Both the position numbers and the translations under genes were made by a program. A stretch of DNA of 64,000 nucleotides from AC-43 sp963728855. Lineage in GTDB: Bacteria > Actinomycetota > Actinomycetes > Mycobacteriales > Micromonosporaceae. The DNA lies in contig CAVSLN010000011.1 of the NCBI GenBank assembly GCA_963728855.1, positions 288,373 to 352,372 on the forward strand, in the 5' to 3' direction. The notes below the pieces were generated by a model. It saw only the letters and a program-made list of their open reading frames with translations. It was not told the DNA's origin and did not search any database. This document shows positions 36,948 to 47,829 of this stretch, piece after piece (position 1 is the first letter of the stretch; each line of letters opens with the position of its first letter).

Positions 36948-39900
36948 TCAGGAGGGACGAAACTCCTCTGACGAATCGGGGTCGGGCGGCGGCGGCCGGT
37001 GCCACTGGTCGTGCGGGGGTGCTTTCACGTTGCCGGTGTTGGTTCCCTCCGTACTCATGTAGTTGTCGTAGGCAAGCTGCAGGCGGGTAACAGCGTCTTC
37101 GAAGGTCGTGGCGAAGTCGCTGCTCACCGTGGTGATTTTGGACGTGAAGTTGGCGTACTGCGTCGCCGCCGGCCCGCTCCATCCATCGGTGATCGTCGTG
37201 ATCGTGGTCTTGATCCGGCCGAGGGCATCAGTGATCTTCTGCGCGTTGTTCTTCGTTCGCGTGATCACGTCGTTCATCAGCGGCAGTTCGACGGCGAAGA
37301 CGACATCGGCCCACCCGCCATTGCCGTCCGGGATGATCTCCTCGATCGGAGTTCCTTCGCTGTCCCTGATGACCGTGGTGCCGTCGGAGTAATCCACCTC
37401 CTCGGTGCCGTCCGGGTTGTGGTACGTGTCGGCGGAATAGCTCGGATTCTCCGCCGACCCGTCACCCTGATGAAACACATGCTCCGGCTCACCATCCGGC
37501 CCATCAAACTCCGAATACGTGTCCGGCCCAATTTGCTCGGTCACCAAATTCCCGGCACCGTCATACGTCATCGTCGCGTCGTAGCTCGGGTTCTTCTTCG
37601 ACCCGTCACCCTGATGAAACACATGCTCCGGCTCACCATCCGGCCCATCAAACTCCGAATACGTGTCCGGCCCAATTTGCTCGGTCACCAAATTCCCGGC
37701 ACCGTCATACGTCATCGTCGCGTCGTAGCTCGGGTTCTTCTTCGACCCGTCACCCTGATGGAACAGGTGCTCCGGCTTGCCCTGCGGCCCATCAAACTCC
37801 GTGTACTTGTCCGGCCCGATCGTCTCCGTCTCGAGGTTCCCGGCACCGTCGTACACCATGGTCGCGTCGTAGCTCGGGTTCCCGGTCGACCCATCACCCT
37901 GATGAAACAGGTGCTCCGGCTTACCCTGCGGCCCATCAAACTCCGTGTACTTGTCCGGCCCGATCGTCTCCGTCTCGAGGTTCCCGGCACCGTCGTACAC
38001 CATGGTCGCGTCGTAGCTCGGGTTCCCGGTCGACCCATCACCCTGATGAAACAGGTGCTCCGGCTTACCCTGCGGCCCGTCGAACTCCGTGTACTTGTCC
38101 GGCCCGATTCGTCTCCGTCTCGAGGTTCCCGGCACCGTCGTACACCATGGCCGCGTCGTAGCTCGGGTTCCCGGTCGACCCATCACCCTGATGAAACAGG
38201 TGCTCCGGCTTACCCTGCGGCCCGTCAAACTCCGTGTACTTGTCCGGCCCGATCGTCTCCGTCTCGAGGTTCCCGGCACCGTCATACACCATGGTCGCGT
38301 CGTAGCTCGGGTTCCCGGTCGACCCATCACCCTGATGAAACAGGTGCTCCGGCTTACCCTGCGGCCCGTCGAACTCCGTGTACTTGTCCGGCCCGATCGT
38401 CTCCGTCTCCAGGTTCCCCGCACCGTCATACGTCATCGCCGCGTCGTAGCTCGGGTTCCCGGTCGACCCATCACCCTGATGAAACAGGTGCTCCGGCTTA
38501 CCCTGCGGCCCGTCGAACTCCGTGTACTTGTCCGGCCCGATCGTCTCCGTCTCGAGGTTCCCGGCACCGTCGTACACCATGGTCGCGTCGTAGCTCGGGT
38601 TCCCGGTCGACCCATCACCCTGATGAAACAGGTGCTCCGGCTTGCCCTGCGGCCCGTCGAACTCCGTGTACTTGTCCGGCCCGATCGTCTCCGTCTCCAG
38701 GTTCCCCGCACCGTCATACGTCATCGCCGCGTCGTAGCTCGGGTTCCCGGTCGACCCATCACCCTGATGAAACAGGTGCTCCGGCTTACCCTGCGGCCCG
38801 TCGAACTCCGTGTACTTGTCCGGCCCGATCGTCTCCGTCTCGAGGTTCCCGGCACCGTCGTACACCATGGTCGCGTCGTAGCTCGGGTTCCCCTTCGACC
38901 CGTCACCCTGATGAAACAGGTGCCCCGGCTTACCTTCCGGCCCATCAAACTCCGTGTACTTGTCCGGCCCGATCGTCTCCGTCTCGAGGTTCCCGGCACC
39001 GTCATACGTCATCGCCGCGTCGTAGCTCGGGTTCCCCTTCGACCCGTCACCCTGATGAAACAGATGCTCCGGCTTACCCTGCGGCCCGTCGAACTCCGTG
39101 TACTTGTCCGGCCCGATCGTCTCCGTCTCCAGGTTCCCCGCACCGTCATACGTCATCGCCGCGTCGTAGCTCGGGTTCCCCTTCGACCCATCACCCTGAT
39201 GAAACAGATGCTCCGGCTTACCCTGCGGCCCGTCGAACTCCGTGTACTTGTCCGGCCCGATCGTCTCCGTCTCGAGGTTCCCGGCACCGTCGTACACCAT
39301 GGTCGCGTCGTAGCTCGGGTTCTCTTCGACCCATCACCCTGATGAAACAGATGCTCCGGCTTACCCTGCGGCCCATCAAACTCCGTGTACTTGTCCGGCC
39401 CGATCGTCTCCGTCTCGAGGTTCCCGGCACCGTCGTACACCATGGTCGCGTCGTAGCTCGGGTTCCCGGTCGACCCATCACCCTGATGAAACAGGTGCTC
39501 CGGCTTACCCTGCGGCCCGTCGAACTCCGTGTACTTGTCAGGCCCAATTTGCTCGGTCACCAAATTCCCGGCACCGTCATACACCATCGCCGCGTCGTAG
39601 CTCGGGTTCCCCTTCGACCCATCACCCTGATGAAACAGATGCTCCGGCTTACCCTGCGGCCCATCAAACTCCGTGTACTTGTCCGGCCCGATCGTCTCCG
39701 TCTCGAGGTTCCCGGCACCGTCGTACACCATGGCCGCGTCGTAGCTCGGGTTCCCGGTCGACCCATCACCCTGATGAAACAGGTGCTCCGGCTTACCCTG
39801 CGGCCCATCAAACTCCGTGTACTTGTCCGGCCCGATCGTCTCCGTCTCGAGGTTCCCGGCACCGTCGTACACCATGGTCGCGTCGTAGCTCGGGTTCCCG

Positions 39901-42377
39901 GTCGACCCATCACCCTGATGAAACAGGTGCTCCGGCTTGCCCTGCGGCCCGTCGAACTCCGTGTACTTGTCCGGCCCGATCGTCTCCGTCTCGAGGTTCC
40001 CGGCACCGTCGTACACCATGGTCGCGTCGTAGCTCGGGTTCCCGGTCGACCCATCACCCTGATGAAACAGGTGCTCCGGCTTACCCTGCGGCCCATCAAA
40101 CTCCGTGTACTTGTCCGGCCCAATTTGCTCGGTCACCAAATTCCCGGCACCGTCATACGTCATCGCCGCGTCGTAGCTCGGGTTCCCGGTCGACCCATCA
40201 CCCTGATGAAACAGATGCTCCGGCTTACCTTCCGGCCCATCAAACTCCGTGTACTTGTCCGGCCCAATTTGCTCGGTCACCAAATTCCCGGCACCGTCAT
40301 ACACCATCGCCGCGTCGTAGCTCGGGTTCCCCTTCGACCCGTCACCCTGATGAAACAGGTGCTCCGGCTTACCCTGCGGCCCATCGAACTCCGTGTACTT
40401 GTCCGGCCCGATCGTCTCCGTCTCGAGGTTCCCGGCACCGTCGTACACCATGGCCGCGTCGTAGCTCGGGTTCCCGGTCGACCCATCACCCTGATGAAAC
40501 AGATGCTCCGGCTTACCCTGCGGCCCGTCGAACTCCGTGTACTTGTCCGGCCCGATCGTCTCCGTCTCGAGGTTCCCGGCACCGTCGTACACCATGGTCG
40601 CGTCGTAGCTCGGGTTCCCGGTCGACCCATCACCCTGATGAAACAGATGCTCCGGCTTACCCTGCGGCCCATCAAACTCCGTGTACTTGTCCGGCCCGAT
40701 CGTCTCCGTCTCGAGGTTCCCGGCACCGTCATACGTCATCGCCGCGTCGTAGCTCGGGTTCCCCTTCGACCCGTCACCCTGATGAAACAGATGCTCCGGC
40801 TTACCTTCCGGCCCGTCGAACTCCGTGTACTTGTCCGGCCCGATCGTCTCCGTCTCCAGGTTCCCCGCACCGTCATACGTCATCGCCGCGTCGTAGCTCG
40901 GGTTCCCCTTCGACCCATCACCCTGATGAAACAGATGCTCCGGCTTACCCTGCGGCCCGTCGAACTCCGTGTACTTGTCCGGCCCGATCGTCTCCGTCTC
41001 CAGGTTCCCCGCACCGTCATACGTCATCGCCGCGTCGTAGCTCGGGTTCCCGGTCGACCCATCACCCTGATGAAACAGATGCTCCGGCTTACCTTCCGGC
41101 CCATCAAACTCCGTGTACTTGTCCGGCCCAATTTGCTCGGTCACCAAATTCCCGGCACCGTCATACACCATCGCCGCGTCGTAGCTCGGGTTCCCCTTCG
41201 ACCCGTCACCCTGATGAAACAGGTGCTCCGGCTTACCCTGCGGCCCATCAAACTCCGTGTACTTGTCCGGCCCAATTTGCTCGGTCACCAAATTCCCGGC
41301 ACCGTCATACACCATCGCCGCGTCGTAGCTCGGGTTCCCCTTCGACCCGTCACCCTGATGAAACAGGTGCTCCGGCTTACCCTGCGGCCCGTCGAACTCC
41401 GTGTACTTGTCAGGCCCGATCGTCTCCGTCTCGAGGTTCCCGGCACCGTCGTACACCATGGCCGCGTCGTAGCTCGGGTTCCCGGTCGACCCATCACCCT
41501 GATGAAACAGGTGCTCCGGCTTACCCTGCGGCCCGTCGAACTCCGTGTACTTGTCCGGCCCGATCGTCTCCGTCTCGAGGTTCCCGGCACCGTCATACGT
41601 CATCGCCGCGTCGTAGCTCGGGTTCCCCTTCGACCCATCACCCTGATGAAACAGGTGCTCCGGCTTACCTTCCGGCCCGTCAAACTCCGTGTACTTGTCC
41701 GGCCCAATTTGCTCGGTCACCAAATTCCCGGCACCGTCATACGTCATCGCCGCGTCGTAGCTCGGGTTCCCGGTCGACCCATCACCCTGATGAAACAGAT
41801 GCTCCGGCTTACCCTGCGGCCCATCAAACTCCGTGTACTTGTCAGGCCCCACCGTCTCCGACAGGTAGTGTCCGTCGCCATCCTCAGAGATGACCGTCTG
41901 CGAGTCGCCGTCGCCGGTGATGGTGACCTGCCGCCCCACGTGTGTACCCGGTCCATCCCAATCAAGATGCAGGTGATGCCCATCCAGGGTGTCCCCGTCC
42001 AACTCCCGGTTCGTCCCATCAAACCGCGTGAACGTGGTATCCCCCGACACCTCCCGCACATAGTGACCGTCAGCGTCCTCGTATATGACTGTCGTACCGT
42101 CCGCGCCGGGGATGCTGGTTACAGTGCTGTACAGGTGACCCGACGCGTCGTAGTAGAAGTCAACGGTCTGCCCGTCGGCCGTCACCTCCTGCAGGGGTGC
42201 ACCATTCGCGGCGAAGGTCACCGCGCTGCCGTCCGAGTAGGTCCAGACGCTGCCGCCATCCGACGTGTAAGCGATCGTGAAAGTCACCGCCGAGCCGGAC
42301 AGCGTACCGGCCGTCGGGCGGCCCAGGCTGTCATACGCGGTGTAGTCAGGAGTAGCGGACCCCGGGGCGATAGACAT
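36948..42377 (-). CDS. Giant YD-type tandem-repeat protein with C-terminal WXG100 domain
   Basis: Start ATG 42,377 with GGAGGAGG just upstream; about 1,810 residues if two compensating one-base frame changes (about 39,322 and 38,106) are repaired. N-terminus: one YD/RHS-like unit shared with the 765-aa neighbour plus a short unique beta region. Centre: 30 full 48-residue repeats (GPDKYTEFDGP...YDGAGNL...). C-terminus: unique strand-rich linker, then about 95 residues forming a WXG100 hairpin (W-S-G at about 37,180), ending YMSTE, a YxxxE type VII signal at about 37,050, and a Pro-rich tail. There is no signal peptide. A long, flexible or fibrous body with an ESX signal at its C-terminus suggests a secreted or surface-exposed protein. 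Export is inference. Confidence 0.8.
37529..41849 (-). repeat. 144-bp in-phase tandem array, 30 units
   Basis: Units start every 144 bp from 41,849 down to 37,529 (4,320 bp, exactly 30 units), then one partial unit. Most units differ at only a few set positions: QGK/EGK, STGN/SKGN, AAMT/AAMV/ATMV and NLETETI/NLVTEQI. The last three (37.5-37.8 kb) carry diverged YSEFDGPDGEPEHVF forms. The array is coding and in frame throughout. Confidence 0.95.
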
Positions 42378-42684
42378 CGTGCCTCCTCCACTGGCAAACG
42401 GCGACGAGCCGCGACTGGGTAGGCTTCGGAAGGCGTCCGCAACAGCTCTCTTCGACCGCGCGATGAAGGCGCCGTCACGGCCATCGGGGACCAGCCGGTA
42501 CCGCGACCGGACATGGAGCAACGGTGCTCCGAGGATCCCGCCCCACCCGTACCACATCGTCGTTTTGGATCTTCTATGGCAACCTCAGCAGGATGGGCAG
42601 GACAGCTGATGCCGGCGCACGGGTTGCCGTGGTCGGCGCCGGCCGGCCCGTAGTGCTGTTGTCGTTGGCGAAAGGGCCGTACGT
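42378..42684. other. Intergenic gap between the two repeat-protein genes
   Basis: 307 bp holding the start region of the array gene (GGAGGAGG just before ATG 42,377) and the 3' flank of the 765-aa gene. Part of it (42,560-42,680) is homologous to 47,840-47,960 downstream of the decayed paralogue. No other gene seen. Confidence 0.6.
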
Positions 42685-44982
42685 TCATCCCCTCCCGGAG
42701 GTCCTGCCTTGGATGTCCGCGGGGATCTCGGCATCGCCGACGGTCCGCACGCTCCGGCCGTCCGACGTGTACCGGATGGTAACCGGCAGCGGCGGCCCCC
42801 CGTTCTTGTCCGGCACGGTCCCTGCGATGGGCCGGTTCGCCGTGTCGAACGAGGTGAAAACGGCACCGTCGGCAGCCTCCACCTTCACCGTGATGCCGCT
42901 GCGGTGCCGGGTGACGATGCTGCCGTTGCCCAGGGTCCAGACGCTGTTGTCGCCGACGTAGGCGATACGTGCCGTCAGTCCCTTGTTGGCCCCGGCGACG
43001 GGCCGGCCATCGCTGTCGAATGAGGTGAATGTCCAGCCGTCCGGGGTGACTTCCCGGACGACCGTGCCACCCGGATCGCGGTAGCGGGTCGGGCCGCCGG
43101 TGATCTCCCACACGCTGGATCCGTCGCCGCCGTAACGGATAGCGACGACGCGGCGTGCGGTGCCGCTCGCGCCTGGGACCGTACCGCCGGTGGGCCGTCC
43201 GCTCGCGTCGAAGGAGGTGAGTTCCATGCCGTCGGGGGTGGTCTGCCGCACCAGGGTACCGGCGCTGTCGCGGTAGCAGACGATACCGTCGTTGAAGGTC
43301 CAGGCGCTCCCGCCGGTGCCGTCATAGGTGATCTTCGCGGACCGGCCGTTCCTGGTGGCCACGACTGGCCGCCCCTTACTGTCGAACGAGTCGAACGACC
43401 AGCCGTCGGTAGTTGCCGCCGGGACGACCGCGCCGCCCGGGTTGGCGATGACCTTGCTCCGGTCGTGGTAGGTCCAGACACCGGTGCCATCGTCCCGATA
43501 GCCAATCGTCACCGCCCGCGACGGGCCGCCGTCGCCGGCGGTGACGACGCCTGCGACCGGCCGCTGCTGTGCGTCGAACTGTGTGTACACCGTACCGTCG
43601 GGCAGCCGCTGCTCCACCAGCATCCCGTTGGCGCTGTGCAGCAACCTGGTGGTGTTGCCCGCCGGCCGGGCCGGCTGGCCGTTCTGACCGGGCACCACGT
43701 CGGCGAACAACCCCTGCTCCAGGTCGGGCGTGGCCTGCACAGTCCCGTCCGGCCGGTCCTCCCGCACCACGGCACCGCCGCTGTCCCGACGGATGCGGGT
43801 ACCGTCCGTAAAGGACCAGACGCTCCCTCCGTCGCTCACGTAAGAGATGGTCGCCGACTGCGCAGGCTGGCCGTTCTGACCCGGTACCGTGGCGGCCGTC
43901 GGACGGCTCTGACCGTCGAACGACGTGAGCACTGTCCCGCTCGGCAACTCCTCCCGCACCACGGCGCCTGCGGCGTTGCGTACCAGACGGGTACCGTCCG
44001 CGAAGGACCATGCGCTGACGCCGTCGTCCTGATAGCCGATCCGCACCAGCGTGGCGGGCTCACCGGAATGTACCGGCATGCTGCCCGCGGTGGGTCGGCC
44101 GTGGGCGTCGAACGCGGTGAAGATCGCCCCGTCCGGCGCGTCGGCCCGCACCATCGTTCCGGCGGCGGTGCGCACCAGGTTCGTACCGTCCCGGACGGAC
44201 CATGTCCTACCGCGGGTCCCGTAACCATGGCGGCTGGAGGGGACCGGCTGCGTGGCGCCGTGCGCGGGCGCCGTGCCGGCCGGCGGGCGGCCCTGACCGT
44301 CGAGCGAGGTGAGGACAGATTCGTCGGAGCGTCGCTCGGGAATCGGCGCGCCGGCCGCGTCCCGCTCGATGCGGGTACCGTCCTGCGCGGTCCAGACGCT
44401 GCCACCGTCGGCCGCGTAGGTGATCGTCACCGACTGGCCCGACGTGCCGTCGCGTGCCGGCAGTATCCCGGCGGTCCGCCTGCCCTGGGCGTCGAACGAG
44501 GTGAACACCGACCCGTCGGGCAGGGCCTCGCGCACCAGCGAGCCCGCCACCTCACGGGTCTGCTGCGTACCGTCGGAAAAGGTCCACGTGATGCCGCCAC
44601 TGGCCGGGTAGGAGATGGTGACGTCGTGCGGCGCACCGCCGCCCCGGTCGGGTAGCGTGCCCGCCACCGGCCGGCCTTCCGTGTCGAAACGGCTGAAGCT
44701 GGCACCCTCCGGAGTCACCTCCTGGAGGACTCTTCCGGTCGCACTGCGCACTATCCGGGTACCGTCTCGGAACGACCAGGTGCTTACCCCGTCGGCGGCA
44801 TAAGAGAGGCGTACCGCGCCGGCTTCAGGGATTGTTCCCTCGACCGGACGTCCCGCGCGGTCGAAGGAGAGGTAGGTGGAGCCGTCCGGGAGGGTGAGCC
44901 TGACCGGGCGTCCATCCGGGGCGAACTCGGCGATCGTCCCGTCCGGTGCCTGCCGCACCGTGTTACCGGGCTGCGCCGCCAC
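42685..44982 (-). CDS. YD/RHS-like repeat protein, 765 aa
   Basis: GTG start at 44,982 preceded by GAGGGGAAG. Twelve repeats of about 57 residues, each with a core FDxxGRPxAGT, then VTIxYxxDGxSxWxFxDGTR and VVREExPDG. One copy (about 43,720) has lost the FD core. No signal peptide, no toxin tip and no WXG domain; the C-terminus ends soon after GDAEIPADIQGR. YD-type repeats form beta-shell or fibrous structures in RHS and teneurin-like proteins. The first repeat of the neighbouring 1,810-aa protein is the same unit, so both derive from one ancestor, and a third, gutted copy lies at 47.8-48.5 kb. Probably a secreted or cell-surface structural protein; function unknown. Confidence 0.8.
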   Translation of the reverse strand: MAAQPGNTVRQAPDGTIAEFAPDGRPVRLTLPDGSTYLSFDRAGRPVEGTIPEAGAVRLSYAADGVSTWSFRDGTRIVRSATGRVLQEVTPEGASFSRFDTEGRPVAGTLPDRGGGAPHDVTISYPASGGITWTFSDGTQQTREVAGSLVREALPDGSVFTSFDAQGRRTAGILPARDGTSGQSVTITYAADGGSVWTAQDGTRIERDAAGAPIPERRSDESVLTSLDGQGRPPAGTAPAHGATQPVPSSRHGYGTRGRTWSVRDGTNLVRTAAGTMVRADAPDGAIFTAFDAHGRPTAGSMPVHSGEPATLVRIGYQDDGVSAWSFADGTRLVRNAAGAVVREELPSGTVLTSFDGQSRPTAATVPGQNGQPAQSATISYVSDGGSVWSFTDGTRIRRDSGGAVVREDRPDGTVQATPDLEQGLFADVVPGQNGQPARPAGNTTRLLHSANGMLVEQRLPDGTVYTQFDAQQRPVAGVVTAGDGGPSRAVTIGYRDDGTGVWTYHDRSKVIANPGGAVVPAATTDGWSFDSFDSKGRPVVATRNGRSAKITYDGTGGSAWTFNDGIVCYRDSAGTLVRQTTPDGMELTSFDASGRPTGGTVPGASGTARRVVAIRYGGDGSSVWEITGGPTRYRDPGGTVVREVTPDGWTFTSFDSDGRPVAGANKGLTARIAYVGDNSVWTLGNGSIVTRHRSGITVKVEAADGAVFTSFDTANRPIAGTVPDKNGGPPLPVTIRYTSDGRSVRTVGDAEIPADIQGRTSGRG

Positions 44983-45311
44983 GTCTTCCCCTCAGTCTGC
45001 GGTGATGCATCGAGGCTGGTACGTCGATGGGTACCTTCACAAGCCATCCATTTGCGGGACTGTTTGGTACGGGATCACCGCCCCGCCTGTCGGTCAGCGT
45101 GTCGATACCCGAGTTCGTCGACGGCCGCGGATGGGTGACCGCGCGGTGCGGTTGCCCGGCAGGCAGAGACTGGAGGCACCGGCCTTGCCCGGCGTGTTCT
45201 CGGAGATGAGCACGTAGCATATGGGGTGCCGAGAATCTCCGTCAGGCGGGACGGACGCCACGGGGAACACGGGAAGCAACAGCGGTCACTGTCCCCTCAC
45301 CGGTCACACCT
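44983..45311. promoter_or_regulatory. Upstream region of the 765-aa gene, conserved in the paralogue copy
   Basis: The stretch to about 45,213 is strongly conserved at 48,290-48,525, upstream of the decayed paralogue. The duplicated segment therefore included the 5' flank and presumably the promoter. No clear promoter boxes can be named. Confidence 0.45.
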
Positions 45312-45412
45312 TCCAAAGCGCTGAAGAACGCCCGGTGGCGCTGTGGAAGAACGCGGACGACCTGACCGACGCACAGCAGGCCAAACTGGACTGGACCGCG
45401 CGGCGCGGGACG
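45312..45412 (+). pseudogene. ISL3-family transposase fragment
   Basis: A frame reads KALKNAR, and after a one-base shift ALWKNADDLTDAQQAKLDW, the well-known KALK..R.ALWKN...LT..Q.AKL segment of ISL3 transposases. Only about 35 codons remain; no ends are visible. Confidence 0.6.
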
Positions 45413-45454
45413 CTCCCGGCTGGGAACATCCCGCGCCGCGGTGCACCCGGCGTC

Positions 45455-47803
45455 TTACGCGGGTAGTTTCCACTTCTGGTTGGTGGCGCCGGTACAGGTG
45501 GCGATGGTGATCTGGGCCCAGCCATCCGGTGGGGTCAGGCACTTGTTCGCGGTGACGTTGCGGATCGTGCCGGTCCTGGCGTCGACCTGCCACCGCTGGG
45601 CGTGGCTGCCGTCGCAGTCCCACAGCACCACCCCGGTCCCGTCAGCGGTGCCACCGTCCTTCGTGGACATGCACTTGCCCAACGCGGAGATCCGCTGGTC
45701 GCCGATGGCCCAGATCTGCGAGCCGACGGGGGGCGAAGCGCATGGCACCGTCTGTATCACCGTCCCGTTGGCGGTCTGGCTGGTGTTCACGTCGACGCAA
45801 CTGCCGTTGGCCTGGATAATGGCGCCGATCCGGTCCGCGACCATCCACGTGAAGGTGGTCGCGGAGAGGTCATTGTCGGCCAACCGTGCGGTTACCTGCA
45901 CGGTGTATCGGCCAGGGGTCGTGGGCGTACCGCTGATGCGGCCGGTCGGACTGTCAATCGCCAGGCCGGGTGGCAGGCCGGTCGCGGTGTAGGTCAGCCG
46001 GGCCCCGGGGCTGGTCGTGCTCGCCTGGATCTGCAGGCTGGTCGCCGCGCTGACGAGGCTGGTCTGGTCACCTGGTGGCGTTACTGTCACGGTCTGCTCG
46101 GGCAGTCGCCATCTCTGCTTGACGGGGTCGGTACAGCTGCTGATGGTCAGCTGACCCACGTTATCCGGTCGGGTCAGGCACTTGTTCGCGGCGGCGTTGC
46201 GGATCGTGCCGGCACTTAGGTCAGTCGTCCACCGCTGGGCGCGGCTGCCGTCGCAGTCCCACAGCACGACCCTGGTCCCGTCGGCGGTACCACCGTCCTT
46301 CGTGGACATGCACTTGCCCAACGCGGAGAACCGCTGACCGTCGATGGTCCAGGTCTGGTTGTCGGGAAGCGGCGAGTGGCATCCCCAGGTCAGTACCGCG
46401 GTGCCGTTGGCGCTCAGGCCCATGTCCACGTCGACGCAGTCGCCGTCAGCCTGAATGATAGCGCCGAACCGGTCCGCGACCGTCCACGCGAAGGAGGTCT
46501 TTCCGGTGTTGTTCCCACGGCCGGAGACGGTGACGGTCGCCATGCCGGTGCCGGACGGGCCGGTCGGGGCACCGGAGATCACCCCGGTCGCGCTGTCGAT
46601 CGACACGCTGGCCGGAAGCCCGGAAGCCGTATAACGCAGGGTATCGCCAGCGGTCGGGCTGGTCGCCGTGAGCCGCACCGGCGCCGGGCCGACGCGGGTG
46701 AACGTCTGCTTACCGGGATAGGGAACCCGGATCGGTTGGCACGGCACCGAGCCGGACATGCAGGCCGCCGGCGCGTAGGTGATGGCCGGAAAGTCCACCT
46801 TTGCCTTCTCGAACTCCGCCCGGTTGAAGCCGGTGTTGAAGGCGAAGGCGGCCTGCCCGCTCAGGTCCACCCCGGCAGCGCCGCTGGCGAAGTGGACGAA
46901 CTCTCCGGTGGTCATCCGCCGGTCGTACCTGAGGCTGCGGCCGTCATTCTCCGGATGTTTCGGGAAGTACTTCGACAGCAGACCGAAGAAGCGGTCCATC
47001 ACCGCGGGGTTGCCGCCATGGTCGCGCCACAACGGGAAGAACCAGTCGGTGAACCAGTGCGCGTCCTTAGCGCCAGCTGGCTGGTCGAAACGTAGCTTGG
47101 CGAACCGGTCGAAGACGCGGTAGGCATCCGCGGTCCTGCCGGTGCGGGCATAAAAGTCGTACATGCAGTAGCCGTCAGCCCACCGACTGTCGCCCCAGAC
47201 CTGGAACGCCGGGCTCTCCTCGACACCCTGGCTGGCTCCCTCCACTATGTGACACGCCTCATGGACGATCACGTCGCGCATGCCGTAGTCCCAGCCGTTA
47301 CCGCCAACCGCGATCGTGTTGCGAAAGCCTGAGCCGCTCTCGAACCGCCTCATCGCGGTCCCGTCGGCGGAACCGAGATCGGAAGCTCCTCGCATCAGGG
47401 CGATCAGGGGTTTGGGGGCGCCGAACGACTCGCAGCCCGGCCCGATCGGCGCGGGCAGGGTCCGGGGCACTGCGCACGAACCGTACGCCTGCTTGAAGTA
47501 CTTCCAAACATCGGTTACGAACGGCGCGACCCAGCCGATGCGCGACGCGGGGAGCTGGCTCATGCCCGGGTCGAAGTAGACCGCGGCATCTGCGTTGCAC
47601 GCCACCCGGGTAAAGGTCTCCGAACCGTGGTGAACGTAGTCGCCTAGCGTGGCCGGCGCATCCGGATGACACGTCTCGTCGGCGAACGCCGACCGGACCA
47701 CCTGCGTCGCGACCGCGAACCCGGCGAGCAGAAACAGCAGAAGAAGCACGGATATTTGTTTCCGTCTACGCGTACCCGATAGGTACCGTGACCAGGTTGG
47801 CAT
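45455..47803 (-). CDS. Secreted zincin metalloprotease with two Ig-like and two ricin-B lectin domains
   Basis: ATG 47,803 follows GGAGAGGAAAG. 782 residues: basic N-terminus and hydrophobic signal segment (residues about 16-42), then a 330-residue catalytic region with HEACH at 181-185 (HExxH) and later Trp-rich segments. Two putative Ig/cadherin-like domains (about 370-450 and 575-660, with SGLPASVSIDSATG and TGLPPGLAIDSPTG) alternate with two ricin-type beta-trefoils (about 455-570 and 665-782, with KCMSTKDGGTADGT in both). The lectin domains should bind carbohydrate and tether the exported protease to polysaccharide or cell surfaces. The two Ig-lectin pairs are internal duplicates. The substrate is unknown. 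Confidence 0.88.
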   Translation of the reverse strand: MPTWSRYLSGTRRRKQISVLLLLFLLAGFAVATQVVRSAFADETCHPDAPATLGDYVHHGSETFTRVACNADAAVYFDPGMSQLPASRIGWVAPFVTDVWKYFKQAYGSCAVPRTLPAPIGPGCESFGAPKPLIALMRGASDLGSADGTAMRRFESGSGFRNTIAVGGNGWDYGMRDVIVHEACHIVEGASQGVEESPAFQVWGDSRWADGYCMYDFYARTGRTADAYRVFDRFAKLRFDQPAGAKDAHWFTDWFFPLWRDHGGNPAVMDRFFGLLSKYFPKHPENDGRSLRYDRRMTTGEFVHFASGAAGVDLSGQAAFAFNTGFNRAEFEKAKVDFPAITYAPAACMSGSVPCQPIRVPYPGKQTFTRVGPAPVRLTATSPTAGDTLRYTASGLPASVSIDSATGVISGAPTGPSGTGMATVTVSGRGNNTGKTSFAWTVADRFGAIIQADGDCVDVDMGLSANGTAVLTWGCHSPLPDNQTWTIDGQRFSALGKCMSTKDGGTADGTRVVLWDCDGSRAQRWTTDLSAGTIRNAAANKCLTRPDNVGQLTISSCTDPVKQRWRLPEQTVTVTPPGDQTSLVSAATSLQIQASTTSPGARLTYTATGLPPGLAIDSPTGRISGTPTTPGRYTVQVTARLADNDLSATTFTWMVADRIGAIIQANGSCVDVNTSQTANGTVIQTVPCASPPVGSQIWAIGDQRISALGKCMSTKDGGTADGTGVVLWDCDGSHAQRWQVDARTGTIRNVTANKCLTPPDGWAQITIATCTGATNQKWKLPA

Positions 47804-47829
47804 GTTTCTTTCCTCTCCAGCGTCATGTG

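Noticed and set aside
36916..36966. Imperfect 17-bp direct repeat (CAGGAGGGAC...) near the end of the YD gene
   Set aside because: Could be IS footprint, but with only two imperfect copies and no element boundary it cannot be supported.
37529..41849. Possible CRISPR array
   Set aside because: Unit length 144 bp, no unique spacers, and all units keep one reading frame; it is a coding tandem repeat.
36999..42422. Long plus-strand open frame of about 1,800 codons opposite the YD array
   Set aside because: Because the 144-bp unit is 48 codons long, a stop-free antisense frame repeats without stops 30 times. The translation is Arg/Leu/Val-rich monotone and has no start context; the minus strand carries the YD motif, start site and WXG domain.
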